Notes: generated by a model not told the origin, from the sequence alone. Shown: positions 1-5,685, counted from the stretch's first letter. The stretch: DNA of 5,685 nucleotides from Bacillota bacterium (GCA_021798855.1 JAJZBP010000144.1:1-5685), one strand, 5' to 3'. Program-made: numbers and translations.

Positions 1-599
1 ACCAAGCCGTGGGTTGCGGCGAAGTCCACCGCCCGCCGGAAGAAAGCCTGGTCGGCCACCCCACCCGTGGGGTTGTTGGGGTAATTGAGAAAGATAACCT
101 TGGCCCGCCGGGCCACCTCCGCGGGAACGGCCTCCAGGTCGGGCAGGAAACCTTTCTCGGCCCGCAGAGGCAGGTGGAACACTTCCCCGCCGGCCAGTCC
201 AACCTGGGTGGCATAGACCGGGTAGGCCGGGTCCGGAACCAGGGCCACATCACCCGGTCCGACCAGCGCCCACACCAGGTGGGCCAAGCCTTCCTTGGAA
301 CCGATGACCGTCATCACCTCGGTGACCGGATCGAGTTCCACCCCGCAGCGCCGGCGGTAATGGTCGGCAACGGCCCGCCGGAAGGAAGGGAGCCCGCAAT
401 AGTCCGGATAGCGGTGGTTGGCGGAATTCAACGCCTCGCGGCGCAGACGCTCCACCACCCAATCCGGCGTCGGCCGGTCCGGATCCCCGATCCCCAGGCT
501 GATCACATCCACCCCTCGGGCGACGGCCTCGGCTTTTTTTCGGTCGATTTCAGCGAAAAGGTACGGCGGCACTCCGGCTATTCGGGAACTTGCTCGCAT
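1..599 (-). CDS. dapL: LL-diaminopimelate aminotransferase, N-terminal half (3' end beyond window)
   Basis: Pyridoxal-phosphate enzyme of aminotransferase fold type I. DapL converts tetrahydrodipicolinate plus glutamate to LL-diaminopimelate and 2-oxoglutarate in one step, bypassing the acyl-blocked dapC/D/E route to lysine and cell wall. I translated 199 codons by hand from the ATG at 597-599. The start region PPYLFAEIDRKKAEA (residues 11-25) and SLGIGDPDRPTP (34-45) are typical of this enzyme in Firmicutes and some archaea. GSKEGLAH (100-107), PDPAYPVY (122-129) and NYPNNPTG (172-179) are fold-type I cofactor and substrate-site motifs. The cofactor lysine lies in the missing half; the family is usually about 390 residues. 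The start has a GAGAGGA site at 606-612, 6 bases upstream. The preceding gene is dapF, the next enzyme of the same pathway, which supports DapL over a generic aspartate-type aminotransferase. No frameshift is seen. Confidence 0.9.
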   Translation of the reverse strand, partial: MRASSRIAGVPPYLFAEIDRKKAEAVARGVDVISLGIGDPDRPTPDWVVERLRREALNSANHRYPDYCGLPSFRRAVADHYRRRCGVELDPVTEVMTVIGSKEGLAHLVWALVGPGDVALVPDPAYPVYATQVGLAGGEVFHLPLRAEKGFLPDLEAVPAEVARRAKVIFLNYPNNPTGGVADQAFFRRAVDFAATHGL

Positions 600-724
600 G
601 GTATGTCCTCTCTTCCGTTCTTCCCGATTTGGCGCTCCCCCCACCACCGGCATAAGGCCGGCAACCCGCGTCGCCGCCCGCCGGCGGACGGAAACGGAAA
701 CGGCAAGGGCCCATCATCGGCCCT
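600..724 (-). other. dapF-dapL intergenic region with short inverted repeats
   Basis: This is 125 bases of GC-rich sequence with no supported gene. In transcription order it holds a 7-bp hairpin directly after the dapF stop (listed separately), a tandem CGTTTC hexamer (about 691-703), a CCGCCGGCGG palindrome, a 5-bp inverted repeat (CCGGC 647-651 with GCCGG 657-661, 5-base loop), a G run and the dapL ribosome binding site. I see no convincing -35/-10 pair, so dapL may be read through from dapF or have its own weak promoter. Confidence 0.6.
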
Positions 725-725
725 T
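705..725 (-). terminator. Hairpin at the dapF stop codon, weak terminator or mRNA-stabilising stem
   Basis: AAGGGCC (705-711) and GGCCCTT (719-725) form a perfect 7-bp stem with a 7-base loop. The stem begins inside the last base of the dapF stop codon. The sequence after it on the minus strand is GCCGTTTCCGTTTCC, with no continuous T run, so this is not a standard intrinsic terminator. It could give partial termination, protect a 3' end or space dapF from dapL. Confidence 0.4.
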
Positions 726-1570
726 CAGTGGGGAGCGTATTCCCCGGTGAAAACTTCTTCGGCTGGTCCGGTCAGGTAAATCCGGCCGTCGTCTCCCCAT
801 TCCACCTCCAGCACACCACCCGGCAGCAGGGTTGAAACTTTACGCTCACTGCGGCCGGTCAGGGCCGCCGCCACCAGGGCCGCGCAGGCTCCGGTCCCGC
901 AGGCCAAGGTGGCCCCCGAACCCCTCTCCCAAACCAGGATGGCCAACTCCGCGCGGCTTTTGATTTCCACAAATTCGATGTTGGCTCGTTTGGGGAAGAT
1001 GGCGTGTCTCTCCAAAACCGGTCCCTCCCGGCCCAGATCGACCTCTTCCAGCGTGGGGACGAAGATCACGCAATGGGGGTTGCCCATGGACACCGCGGTG
1101 ATCCGGTAAGGTCGTCCCCCGGCCCAGATTTCCTGGTCCACCACCCGTTCCGCACCGTCCCCCCCCAGCATGGGGATGGTCCCCCGCGCCAAGCGGGGTT
1201 CCCCCATGTCCACCCGGACCGTCTCCACCCTGTCCCCATCCAGTTTCAATCTCGTCCCCACCAAGCCGGCCCTGGTTTCCACCAGGATATCTGCGGATTT
1301 GACCAAGCCGCGAGTATAAGCGTACTTGGCCAGGCATCTGACCCCGTTGCCGCACATTTCACCCTCGCTGCCGTCCTGGTTGAACATCCGCATCCGCACG
1401 TCCGCCCGCCGGGAGGGCAGGATGGCGATGATCCCGTCTCCACCAACTCCCCGGTGCCGATCACTCAAGATCCTGGCCATTTCCGGCAACTCGGTCTCGT
1501 CCAACCGTTCGCGGAAGCCGTCCAGATATATGTAATCGTTGCCGATACCGTGCATTTTGGTGAATCGCAA
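725..1570 (-). CDS. dapF: Diaminopimelate epimerase
   Basis: Cofactor-independent epimerase that interconverts LL- and meso-diaminopimelate in the cytoplasm, the last step before lysine decarboxylation or use in peptidoglycan. The 281 residues match the usual length of about 275-285. The two catalytic cysteines of the two-base mechanism are visible: C73 in EMCGNGVRC and C224 in GSGATLACGTGACA. Other family motifs are MHGIGNDY (6-13), the GVGGDG loop (41-46), SMGNPH (161-166) and ERGSGAT. The first codon is TTG (1568-1570). It is preferred over the ATG at codon 6 because AAGAAGG lies 8 bases upstream and because the family begins at this point with an M-x-F-x-K-MHG pattern. The gene follows gatB after 64 bases and precedes dapL. 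All key residues are present and no damage is seen. Confidence 0.97.
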   Translation of the reverse strand: MRFTKMHGIGNDYIYLDGFRERLDETELPEMARILSDRHRGVGGDGIIAILPSRRADVRMRMFNQDGSEGEMCGNGVRCLAKYAYTRGLVKSADILVETRAGLVGTRLKLDGDRVETVRVDMGEPRLARGTIPMLGGDGAERVVDQEIWAGGRPYRITAVSMGNPHCVIFVPTLEEVDLGREGPVLERHAIFPKRANIEFVEIKSRAELAILVWERGSGATLACGTGACAALVAAALTGRSERKVSTLLPGGVLEVEWGDDGRIYLTGPAEEVFTGEYAPH

Positions 1571-1578
1571 AGGGAAAA

Positions 1579-1585
1579 CCTTCTT
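1579..1585 (-). promoter_or_regulatory. Ribosome binding site fixing the TTG start of dapF
   Basis: AAGAAGG on the minus strand, 8 bases before the TTG at 1568-1570. Counted from the internal ATG at codon 6 it would be 23 bases away, too far to serve that start. It therefore supports initiation at TTG. Confidence 0.7.
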
Positions 1586-1609
1586 TCGCGCCGCTTAATG
1601 CCCATTTCC

Positions 1610-1629
1610 GCCCGGACCCAGGTCCGGAC
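1610..1629 (-). repeat. Inverted repeat (hairpin) just after the gatB stop
   Basis: CCGGAC (1612-1617) pairs with GTCCGG (1622-1627) around a 4-base loop. A G-U pair and a further G-C pair extend the stem to 8 bp. It begins about 5 bases after the gatB stop codon and overlaps a direct repeat of GGGTCCGG. No T tract follows, so a complete intrinsic terminator is unlikely. It may reduce read-through from gatB to dapF or mark an mRNA processing or stabilising point. Confidence 0.45.
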
Positions 1630-1634
1630 CCGGA

Positions 1635-3131
1635 TCAGTCCCCTCCCTCCAGTTTCCCCCTCAAGAGGCGGTTCACCGTTTCGGGATTGCCCCGGCCCTT
1701 GGTCAGCTTCATCACCTGCCCAACCAGGAAGCCCAGTGCGCCGGTTTTCCCCCCCCGGTAGTCGGCCACCGCCCTGGGGTTGGCCGACAACACTTCGCCG
1801 ACGGCCGCTTCCAGTTTGTCCTCATCGCTGATTTGGCCCAAGCCTTTGCGGGTCACAATCGCCGCCGCTCGCTCCCCGCTGTGGAACATCTCCTCCAACA
1901 CCGTTTTGGCCGTGGCGCCGTTCAACACCCCGCGATCGACCAGTGTCAGCAGTTCGGCCAAGCCATCCGGTTCCACACTGCCTTGCGTCAAGGCTCCACT
2001 CCCGGCGTTCAGCAGGCGTGAAACCTCGCCCATCAACCAGTTGGCGATGGTTTTGGGATGCGGATAAACGGTTCGGCACCGGTCATAAAATCCGGCCATC
2101 TCCGGCGCGGCGACGATGAATTCGGCGGCGTAAGCCGACAGTCCGTCCTCATCACGCAAACGCGCCAACCGTTCGTCCGGACTTTCGGGAAGCTCCGCCC
2201 GGACCTTTTCCACCCATTCCGGCGGCACCACCAGGGGCAGGAGATCGGGCTCGGGGAAATAGCGGTAATCGTTGGCTTCCTCTTTGCTGCGCAAGGAGAG
2301 CGTCTTCCCTTCCGGGTCGTTCCAGTGGCGGGTTTCCTGCACCACCCGACCACCACCGGCCAGAATCCGCTCCTGTCGTTTTTCTTCGAAACCCAAAGCC
2401 CGCTCGACCGCCCGGAAAGAATTCAGGTTCTTGACCTCGCTGCGAATGCCCAACGCGGAGTGACCGGCGGGACGAAGGGAAAGGTTGGCATCGCAACGCA
2501 TGGAACCTTCCTCCAGCCGCAGGTCCGAAACGTCCAAATAGGCCAAAACGGTGCGCAGTTGTTGCAGGAAAAGGCGGGCCTCCTCCGGGGAAGACAGGTC
2601 GGGTTCGGTAACGATCTCCACCAGGGGGACCCCCGCCCGGTTGAGGTCGACCATGGATCCCCCACCGGCTTCGGCGTGCAGCAATTTGCCGGCATCCTCC
2701 TCCATATGCACGCGCCGGATGCGGACCCTTTTCCCCCCGACCTGGAGATATCCGTCCTGCGCCAAGGGTCGGTCGAATTGGGAGATCTGATAAGCTTTGG
2801 GCAGGTCCGGGTAAAAATAATTCTTACGGTCGAACCTGGTCCTGTCCCCTATGCGACAGTGCAAAGCCAAGCCGATTTTGATGGCATACTCGACGGCCCT
2901 CCGGTTCGGCACCGGCAAAGCCCCGGGCAAAGCGGCGCAAACCGGACAAACCTGCGCGTTGGGCTCACCGCCGAAGCGGGCCGAACAGCGACAAAACATC
3001 TTGGACACCGTGGCCAATTCCACGTGGACTTCCAACCCGATCACCGTTTCGAAAGAAGGGGAAGCCACACCCGCGCAGCCTCCCGTCTCCTGCGCCGGTC
3101 CCTCCGTCACCGGAGCCACGGTCGTTCTCAT
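1635..3131 (-). CDS. gatB: Aspartyl/glutamyl-tRNA(Asn/Gln) amidotransferase subunit B
   Basis: tRNA-binding and kinase-like subunit of GatCAB, which activates Glu-tRNA(Gln) and/or Asp-tRNA(Asn) with ATP and amidates it with ammonia released from glutamine by GatA. Family motifs from ATG 3131: ETVIGLEVHVEL (28-39), the four-cysteine zinc site C47/C49/C62/C65, VHMEEDAGK (141-149), VDLNRAGVPLVEIVTEPD (161-178), the SEVKNLNS block (231-238) and DYRYFPEPDL (288-297). The C-terminal YqeY-like domain ends with ALGFLVGQVMK and NPETVNRLL. At 498 residues it is about 20 longer than usual, and residues 1-21 are unconserved. An in-frame GTG at 3066-3068 with GGGAGG 10 bases upstream would give 477 residues. 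The ATG is kept because it is 3 bases after the nfnB stop and has GGAGG 11 bases upstream, which suits translational coupling. gatA and gatC, often adjacent, are absent here. Confidence 0.97.
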   Translation of the reverse strand: MRTTVAPVTEGPAQETGGCAGVASPSFETVIGLEVHVELATVSKMFCRCSARFGGEPNAQVCPVCAALPGALPVPNRRAVEYAIKIGLALHCRIGDRTRFDRKNYFYPDLPKAYQISQFDRPLAQDGYLQVGGKRVRIRRVHMEEDAGKLLHAEAGGGSMVDLNRAGVPLVEIVTEPDLSSPEEARLFLQQLRTVLAYLDVSDLRLEEGSMRCDANLSLRPAGHSALGIRSEVKNLNSFRAVERALGFEEKRQERILAGGGRVVQETRHWNDPEGKTLSLRSKEEANDYRYFPEPDLLPLVVPPEWVEKVRAELPESPDERLARLRDEDGLSAYAAEFIVAAPEMAGFYDRCRTVYPHPKTIANWLMGEVSRLLNAGSGALTQGSVEPDGLAELLTLVDRGVLNGATAKTVLEEMFHSGERAAAIVTRKGLGQISDEDKLEAAVGEVLSANPRAVADYRGGKTGALGFLVGQVMKLTKGRGNPETVNRLLRGKLEGGD

Positions 3132-3134
3132 CCC

Positions 3135-4523
3135 CTAGCTTTCCTCCCCGGACAGTAGTCGGTCGATGGCCGCAGCCGCTTTTTTCCCCGCACCCATAGC
3201 CAGGATCACCGTGGCGGCGCCGCTGACGGCATCCCCCCCGGCCCAAATCCCGGGCAGGGAGGTGGCCCCCGTTTCGTCGGTCCTGATCCCGCCCCTCACC
3301 GTGGCGCTCAGGCCTTTTGTTCCCTTCAGCAACAGGGGGTTGGGACTGGTGCCCAGGGCCATGATCACCGAATCCACCGGCAATTCGAATTCCGAACCGG
3401 CGATGGGCACCGGCCGGCGCCTACCCGAATGATCCGGTTCCCCCAGAGCCATCCGCTGGCATTCCACGGCCCGCAACCTTCCCGTGTCGTCACCCAGGAA
3501 GCGCACGGGGTTGGTCAGGAACATGAACCGCACGCCCTCTTCCTTGGCGTGCTCATATTCCTCGGCCCTGGCCGTCATCTCGGCCTCGGAACGCCGATAG
3601 ACGATGTGGGCTTCCTTGGCCCCGACCCGGCGGGCGGTCCGCACCGCATCCATCGCCGTGTTGCCGGCTCCCACCACCGCCACCCTTGTTCCGATCCGCA
3701 CCGGGGTATCCACTTCGGGAAAGGAAGCGGCGCCCATCAGGTTGATCCTGGTCAGGAATTCGTTGGCCGAGTAGACCCCGATCAGGTTTTCCCCCGGGAT
3801 GCCCATAAAAACGGGCAGACCCGCCCCCGTGCCCAGGAACACGGCATCGTATCCCGCCTTGAGTTCGTCCAGGGTCGGGCTTTTCCCCACCACCACATTC
3901 GTGCGGATCTCGACCCCCAGGTTTTTCAGTTGTTGGATCTCCCAGCGCACGATTGTCTTGGGCAGCCGAAATTCCGGAATACCGTAAGACAGCACGCCTC
4001 CCGGTTCATGCAGGGCTTCAAAGACCGTCACCGCGTAACCCTTGCCGGCCAGTTGCCCCGCCGCCGTCAGACCCGCTGGCCCCCCTCCCACCACAGCCAC
4101 TTTTTTTCCGTTTGGTGGCGGCGCCGCCGCTTGGGGAAATCCCTGGGCTCTTTCCCAATCGGCGGCAAAACGCTCCAGCCTGCCGATGGCCACGGGCTGA
4201 AATCTCTTGCCCATGATGCAAACTTTCTCACACTGATCTTCCTGGGGGCAGACCCTCCCGCAGACGGCCGGCAGGGAGTTGGTCCGCTTGATCGCCCCGA
4301 TGGCCCCCCGGACGTCGTCCTGTTGCAAATGTTTGATGAATTCCTTGATCGGCACTCCCACCGGGCAGCCTTCCTCACAATAGGGAGTCTTGCACTGCAG
4401 GCAGCGAACGGCTTCCGCCCGGACATCTCCGTCCAGATAGCCCAAGGCCACCTCGCCGAAGTTCCCAACCCTGCGTTCCCCATCCTGTACCGGCATGGGG
4501 GTGCGTTCGCGCTTCACCGGCAT
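3135..4523 (-). CDS. nfnB: NADH-dependent reduced ferredoxin:NADP+ oxidoreductase, large subunit (GltD-like)
   Basis: Flavin subunit of the cytoplasmic NfnAB complex, which couples electrons from NADH and reduced ferredoxin to make NADPH by flavin-based electron bifurcation, reversibly. The 462 residues fit the family (about 460-470). Domain order: an N-terminal iron-sulfur region with cysteines at 41, 44, 49, 53 and 88, 92, 98, 102, expected to hold two [4Fe-4S] clusters; a first dinucleotide fold VAVVGGGPAGLTAAG (142-156) for the bifurcating FAD, followed by EPGGVLSYGIPEFRLPK; a second fold VAVVGAGNTAMDAVRTARR (281-299) for NADP(H), followed by VYRRSEAEM; and the C-terminal FAD motif GIWAGGDAVSGAATVILAMGAG (425-446). 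The ATG overlaps the nfnA end by 10 bases and has GAGGAGG 7 bases upstream. Proteins of this family are often labelled glutamate synthase small subunit, but the nfnA partner and absence of gltB favour NfnB. The older name sulfide dehydrogenase SudA-type is the other possibility. Confidence 0.92.
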   Translation of the reverse strand: MPVKRERTPMPVQDGERRVGNFGEVALGYLDGDVRAEAVRCLQCKTPYCEEGCPVGVPIKEFIKHLQQDDVRGAIGAIKRTNSLPAVCGRVCPQEDQCEKVCIMGKRFQPVAIGRLERFAADWERAQGFPQAAAPPPNGKKVAVVGGGPAGLTAAGQLAGKGYAVTVFEALHEPGGVLSYGIPEFRLPKTIVRWEIQQLKNLGVEIRTNVVVGKSPTLDELKAGYDAVFLGTGAGLPVFMGIPGENLIGVYSANEFLTRINLMGAASFPEVDTPVRIGTRVAVVGAGNTAMDAVRTARRVGAKEAHIVYRRSEAEMTARAEEYEHAKEEGVRFMFLTNPVRFLGDDTGRLRAVECQRMALGEPDHSGRRRPVPIAGSEFELPVDSVIMALGTSPNPLLLKGTKGLSATVRGGIRTDETGATSLPGIWAGGDAVSGAATVILAMGAGKKAAAAIDRLLSGEES

Positions 4524-5425
4524 TGTTTCGCCTCCTCGTGCTTGGTGGCCAATTCCTCCTCGGCCCGGTAGGCCTGGCTGCGCCGGATGGCCTCTTCGAA
4601 ATCAACCTGGTGGCCGTCAAAAATCGGCCCGTCGACACAGGCGAACTTCACCTCGCCGCCGACCGTCATCCGGCAAGCCCCACACATCCCCGTTCCGTCC
4701 ACCATGATCGGATTCATGCTGACCAGGGTTTTAATCCCGTAGGGTCTGGTGGCCTCGGCCACCGCCCGCATCATGACCATCGGCCCGATGGCCACCACCT
4801 CGTCGATCTGTTCTCCCGCCTCCAGCAGATCCCGCAGGCAGTCGGTGACGATGCCCCGCCGCCCCCGCGAACCGTCGTTGGTGGCCACCAACAGCCGGTT
4901 GGATACCGCCTCCAGTTCGCGGTCGAAGATCACCAGATCGGCCGTCCGGGCACCGATGATCGAGGTCACGGCAACCCCTCGCCGGTGCAGGAGTTTGGCT
5001 TTGGGCAGAATGGGAGCCACCCCGAACCCACCACCGACGCAAACCACGTGCCCCGCGGTGGGCAATTCGGCCGGCAGACCAAGGGGCCCGACCAGGTCCA
5101 GGATCTCGTCTCCTTCTTCCAGAGCCCCCAAGAGCCGGGACGTAAGGCCGATCTCCTGCACCAGAATGGTTACGGTCCCCGCTTCCCGGTCAAAATCGGC
5201 AATGGTCAGGGGGATTCTCTCCCCCTGCGCACGCAGGCGCAACATAACAAACTGCCCCGGTTCCGCTTTTTCGGCCACCACGGGGGCCGACACCAAAAAA
5301 AGCTTGGTCACCGGAGTTAAAACTCTTTTGGCTAAAATTTTATACGTATGAAAACCTCCTTCGTCTGCCTTGCCCGCGGGAATCCTCGGCGGCATGGGAA
5401 TCGTCCCCGGCGGCAATGGGTTCAC
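4514..5425 (-). CDS. nfnA: NADH-dependent reduced ferredoxin:NADP+ oxidoreductase, small subunit
   Basis: NAD(H)-side subunit of NfnAB, a ferredoxin-NADP reductase-like flavoprotein related to the electron-transfer subunit of dihydroorotate dehydrogenase. Numbered from GTG 5425: PGQFVMLR (57-64) and ERIPLTIADFDRE (69-81) form the FAD domain, GGGFGVAPIL (131-140) opens the NAD domain, and D243, C248, C251 and C263 in the MVDGTGMCGAC...FACVDG region bind the [2Fe-2S] cluster. An Asp plus three Cys arrangement is the one reported for Nfn. The start is uncertain. Family proteins begin at YKILAKRVL, here residue 28. Residues 1-26 are proline-rich and unconserved, and GTG 5425 has no good ribosome binding site. 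ATG 5395 is another candidate. The best site, AAGGAGGT, lies 7 bases before ACG 5345-5347, which would give 277 residues, close to the usual length. The span given is the longest frame with a usual start codon. The gene overlaps nfnB by 10 bases. Confidence 0.92.
   Translation of the reverse strand: MNPLPPGTIPMPPRIPAGKADEGGFHTYKILAKRVLTPVTKLFLVSAPVVAEKAEPGQFVMLRLRAQGERIPLTIADFDREAGTVTILVQEIGLTSRLLGALEEGDEILDLVGPLGLPAELPTAGHVVCVGGGFGVAPILPKAKLLHRRGVAVTSIIGARTADLVIFDRELEAVSNRLLVATNDGSRGRRGIVTDCLRDLLEAGEQIDEVVAIGPMVMMRAVAEATRPYGIKTLVSMNPIMVDGTGMCGACRMTVGGEVKFACVDGPIFDGHQVDFEEAIRRSQAYRAEEELATKHEEAKQCR
4531..4537 (-). promoter_or_regulatory. Ribosome binding site of nfnB inside nfnA
   Basis: GAGGAGG, 7 bases before the nfnB ATG and inside the last codons of nfnA. 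With the 10-base gene overlap it points to coupled translation of the two subunits, as expected for a fixed-ratio complex. Confidence 0.7.
5354..5361 (-). promoter_or_regulatory. Near-perfect ribosome binding site in front of the ACG codon of nfnA
   Basis: AAGGAGGT matches the full anti-Shine-Dalgarno core. The gap from its GGAGG to the ACG at 5345-5347 is 7 bases, an ideal distance, and that codon leads straight into the conserved YKILAKRVL. No ATG, GTG or TTG in any frame sits at a suitable distance; the ATA 2 bases nearer is out of frame and meets a stop within a few codons. The site supports initiation at ACG, or an ATG altered to ACG by mutation or sequence error. Confidence 0.65.
5378..5415. 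repeat. Imperfect direct repeat in the nfnA leader
   Basis: Two copies on the plus strand, at 5378-5394 and 5396-5415, each read GGGAATC, a variable spacer (2 or 5 bases), then CGGCGGCA. Their centres are about 19-20 bp apart, near two helical turns, which would suit a protein-binding site but could be chance in GC-rich DNA. The repeat lies between the M22-type gene and the likely nfnA start. If nfnA did start at GTG 5425, it would encode the PPGTIPMPPRIP stretch. Confidence 0.35.
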
Positions 5426-5443
5426 CGGACTCGCGAAAAGCCG

Positions 5444-5685
5444 TCAAGTCCCGAACCCGGCACACCGGGACCGGATGCCGAAAATGGCAACTCCAAGCCT
5501 GGCCACCCCAACGGCGTTGTCTCCAGCCAAGTCCGGCGAGGCCCAGTAAAGACGCAGTGTTTCCCCCAAGTCTTCCTCCACCTCCCGCCGCACCCGGCGG
5601 TTGGCAACCACTCCACCCACCAGCAGGACCTCCTTCAACCCTTCTCGTTCCTGCCCTTCCCGCAACAACCGCCCAATGCTTTTGG
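5444..5685 (-). CDS. TsaD/Kae1-like (peptidase M22 fold) protein, C-terminal end (5' end beyond window)
   Basis: The last 79 codons of a gene entering from the right edge; the reading frame stays open to position 5685. The fragment VLLVGGVVANRRVRREVEE (19-37 of the visible part) followed by YWASPDLAGDNAVGVARLG (46-64) follows the C-terminal pattern of TsaD/Kae1 proteins: a GGVAAN-type ATP-binding turn, then a PP-x-x-x-x-DN motif whose Asp (visible residue 55) is a metal ligand in TsaD. Canonical TsaD, the tRNA threonylcarbamoyl-adenosine enzyme, usually reads C-T-D-N-A-A-M-I-A here. This protein has A-G-D-N-A-V-G-V-A, so a divergent paralog, often annotated as O-sialoglycoprotein endopeptidase, seems more likely than TsaD itself. 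Its function is unknown. The stop is 96 bases before the likely nfnA start, so cotranscription is possible. Confidence 0.75.
   Translation of the reverse strand, partial: KSIGRLLREGQEREGLKEVLLVGGVVANRRVRREVEEDLGETLRLYWASPDLAGDNAVGVARLGVAIFGIRSRCAGFGT

Noticed and set aside
9..779. Plus-strand open frame of 256 codons across dapL and the dapL-dapF gap
   Set aside because: The minus strand carries clear aminotransferase motifs; this frame shows none.
1004..1831. Plus-strand open frame spanning dapF, the gap and the end of gatB
   Set aside because: It crosses two solid minus-strand genes and has Pro/Arg-rich composition typical of shadows.
2058..3158. Plus-strand open frame of 366 codons opposite gatB
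   Set aside because: Antisense shadow of a well-supported gene, with no family motif.
3135..4523. Glutamate synthase small subunit (gltD) as the name for this gene
   Set aside because: No gltB is present, and the overlapping upstream nfnA gives the pair typical of NfnAB.
3429..4571. Long plus-strand open frame of 380 codons opposite nfnB
   Set aside because: It mirrors nfnB codons in GC-rich DNA, has low-complexity His/Pro/Gly-rich sequence and no recognisable domain.
5333..5344. TATAAA-like -10 element on the minus strand
   Set aside because: It lies inside the conserved nfnA coding start and the -35 position (CAGACG) matches poorly.
5442..5447. TTGACG as a -35 box for nfnA
   Set aside because: No acceptable -10 lies 16-18 bases downstream, and it overlaps the stop of the preceding gene.

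Overview
The window is one co-directional block read entirely from the minus strand. In transcription order (high to low coordinates) it holds the 3' end of a TsaD/Kae1-like (peptidase M22 fold) gene, nfnA, nfnB, gatB, dapF and the 5' half of an LL-diaminopimelate aminotransferase gene (dapL). The two outer genes are cut by the window edges. No RNA gene, CRISPR array, insertion sequence or phage gene is visible.

The DNA is GC-rich by eye, with strong Shine-Dalgarno sites and both GTG and TTG as possible starts. An electron-bifurcating NfnAB pair, the DapL route to meso-diaminopimelate and the M22 paralog together suggest an anaerobic bacterium. The best guess is a GC-rich Firmicute of the Moorella/Desulfotomaculum kind. 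This is inferred from gene content and protein flavour, not from a database match.

Layout. Positions 5444-5685 encode the last 79 residues of the M22-fold protein. Positions 5348-5443 are a leader with an imperfect direct repeat and a near-perfect ribosome binding site. nfnA (to 4514) and nfnB (4523-3135) overlap by 10 bases and should encode the two subunits of NADH-dependent reduced ferredoxin:NADP+ oxidoreductase. gatB starts 3 bases after the nfnB stop. A 64-base gap with a hairpin leads to dapF, which starts with TTG. A 125-base gap with further hairpins leads to dapL.

How the genes fit together. NfnAB makes NADPH from NADH plus reduced ferredoxin. DapL makes LL-diaminopimelate with glutamate as amino donor, and DapF epimerises it to the meso form for lysine and cell wall. 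GatB is the tRNA-binding subunit of the glutamine-dependent GatCAB amidotransferase, whose gatA and gatC are not in the window. The tight nfnA-nfnB-gatB spacing suggests one transcript; whether dapF and dapL belong to it is open.

These are known families and I do not see a clearly new system. The best oddity is the nfnA start: an ideal ribosome binding site sits 7 bases before an ACG codon, exactly where the conserved protein begins, while the only usual start codons lie further upstream in unconserved sequence.
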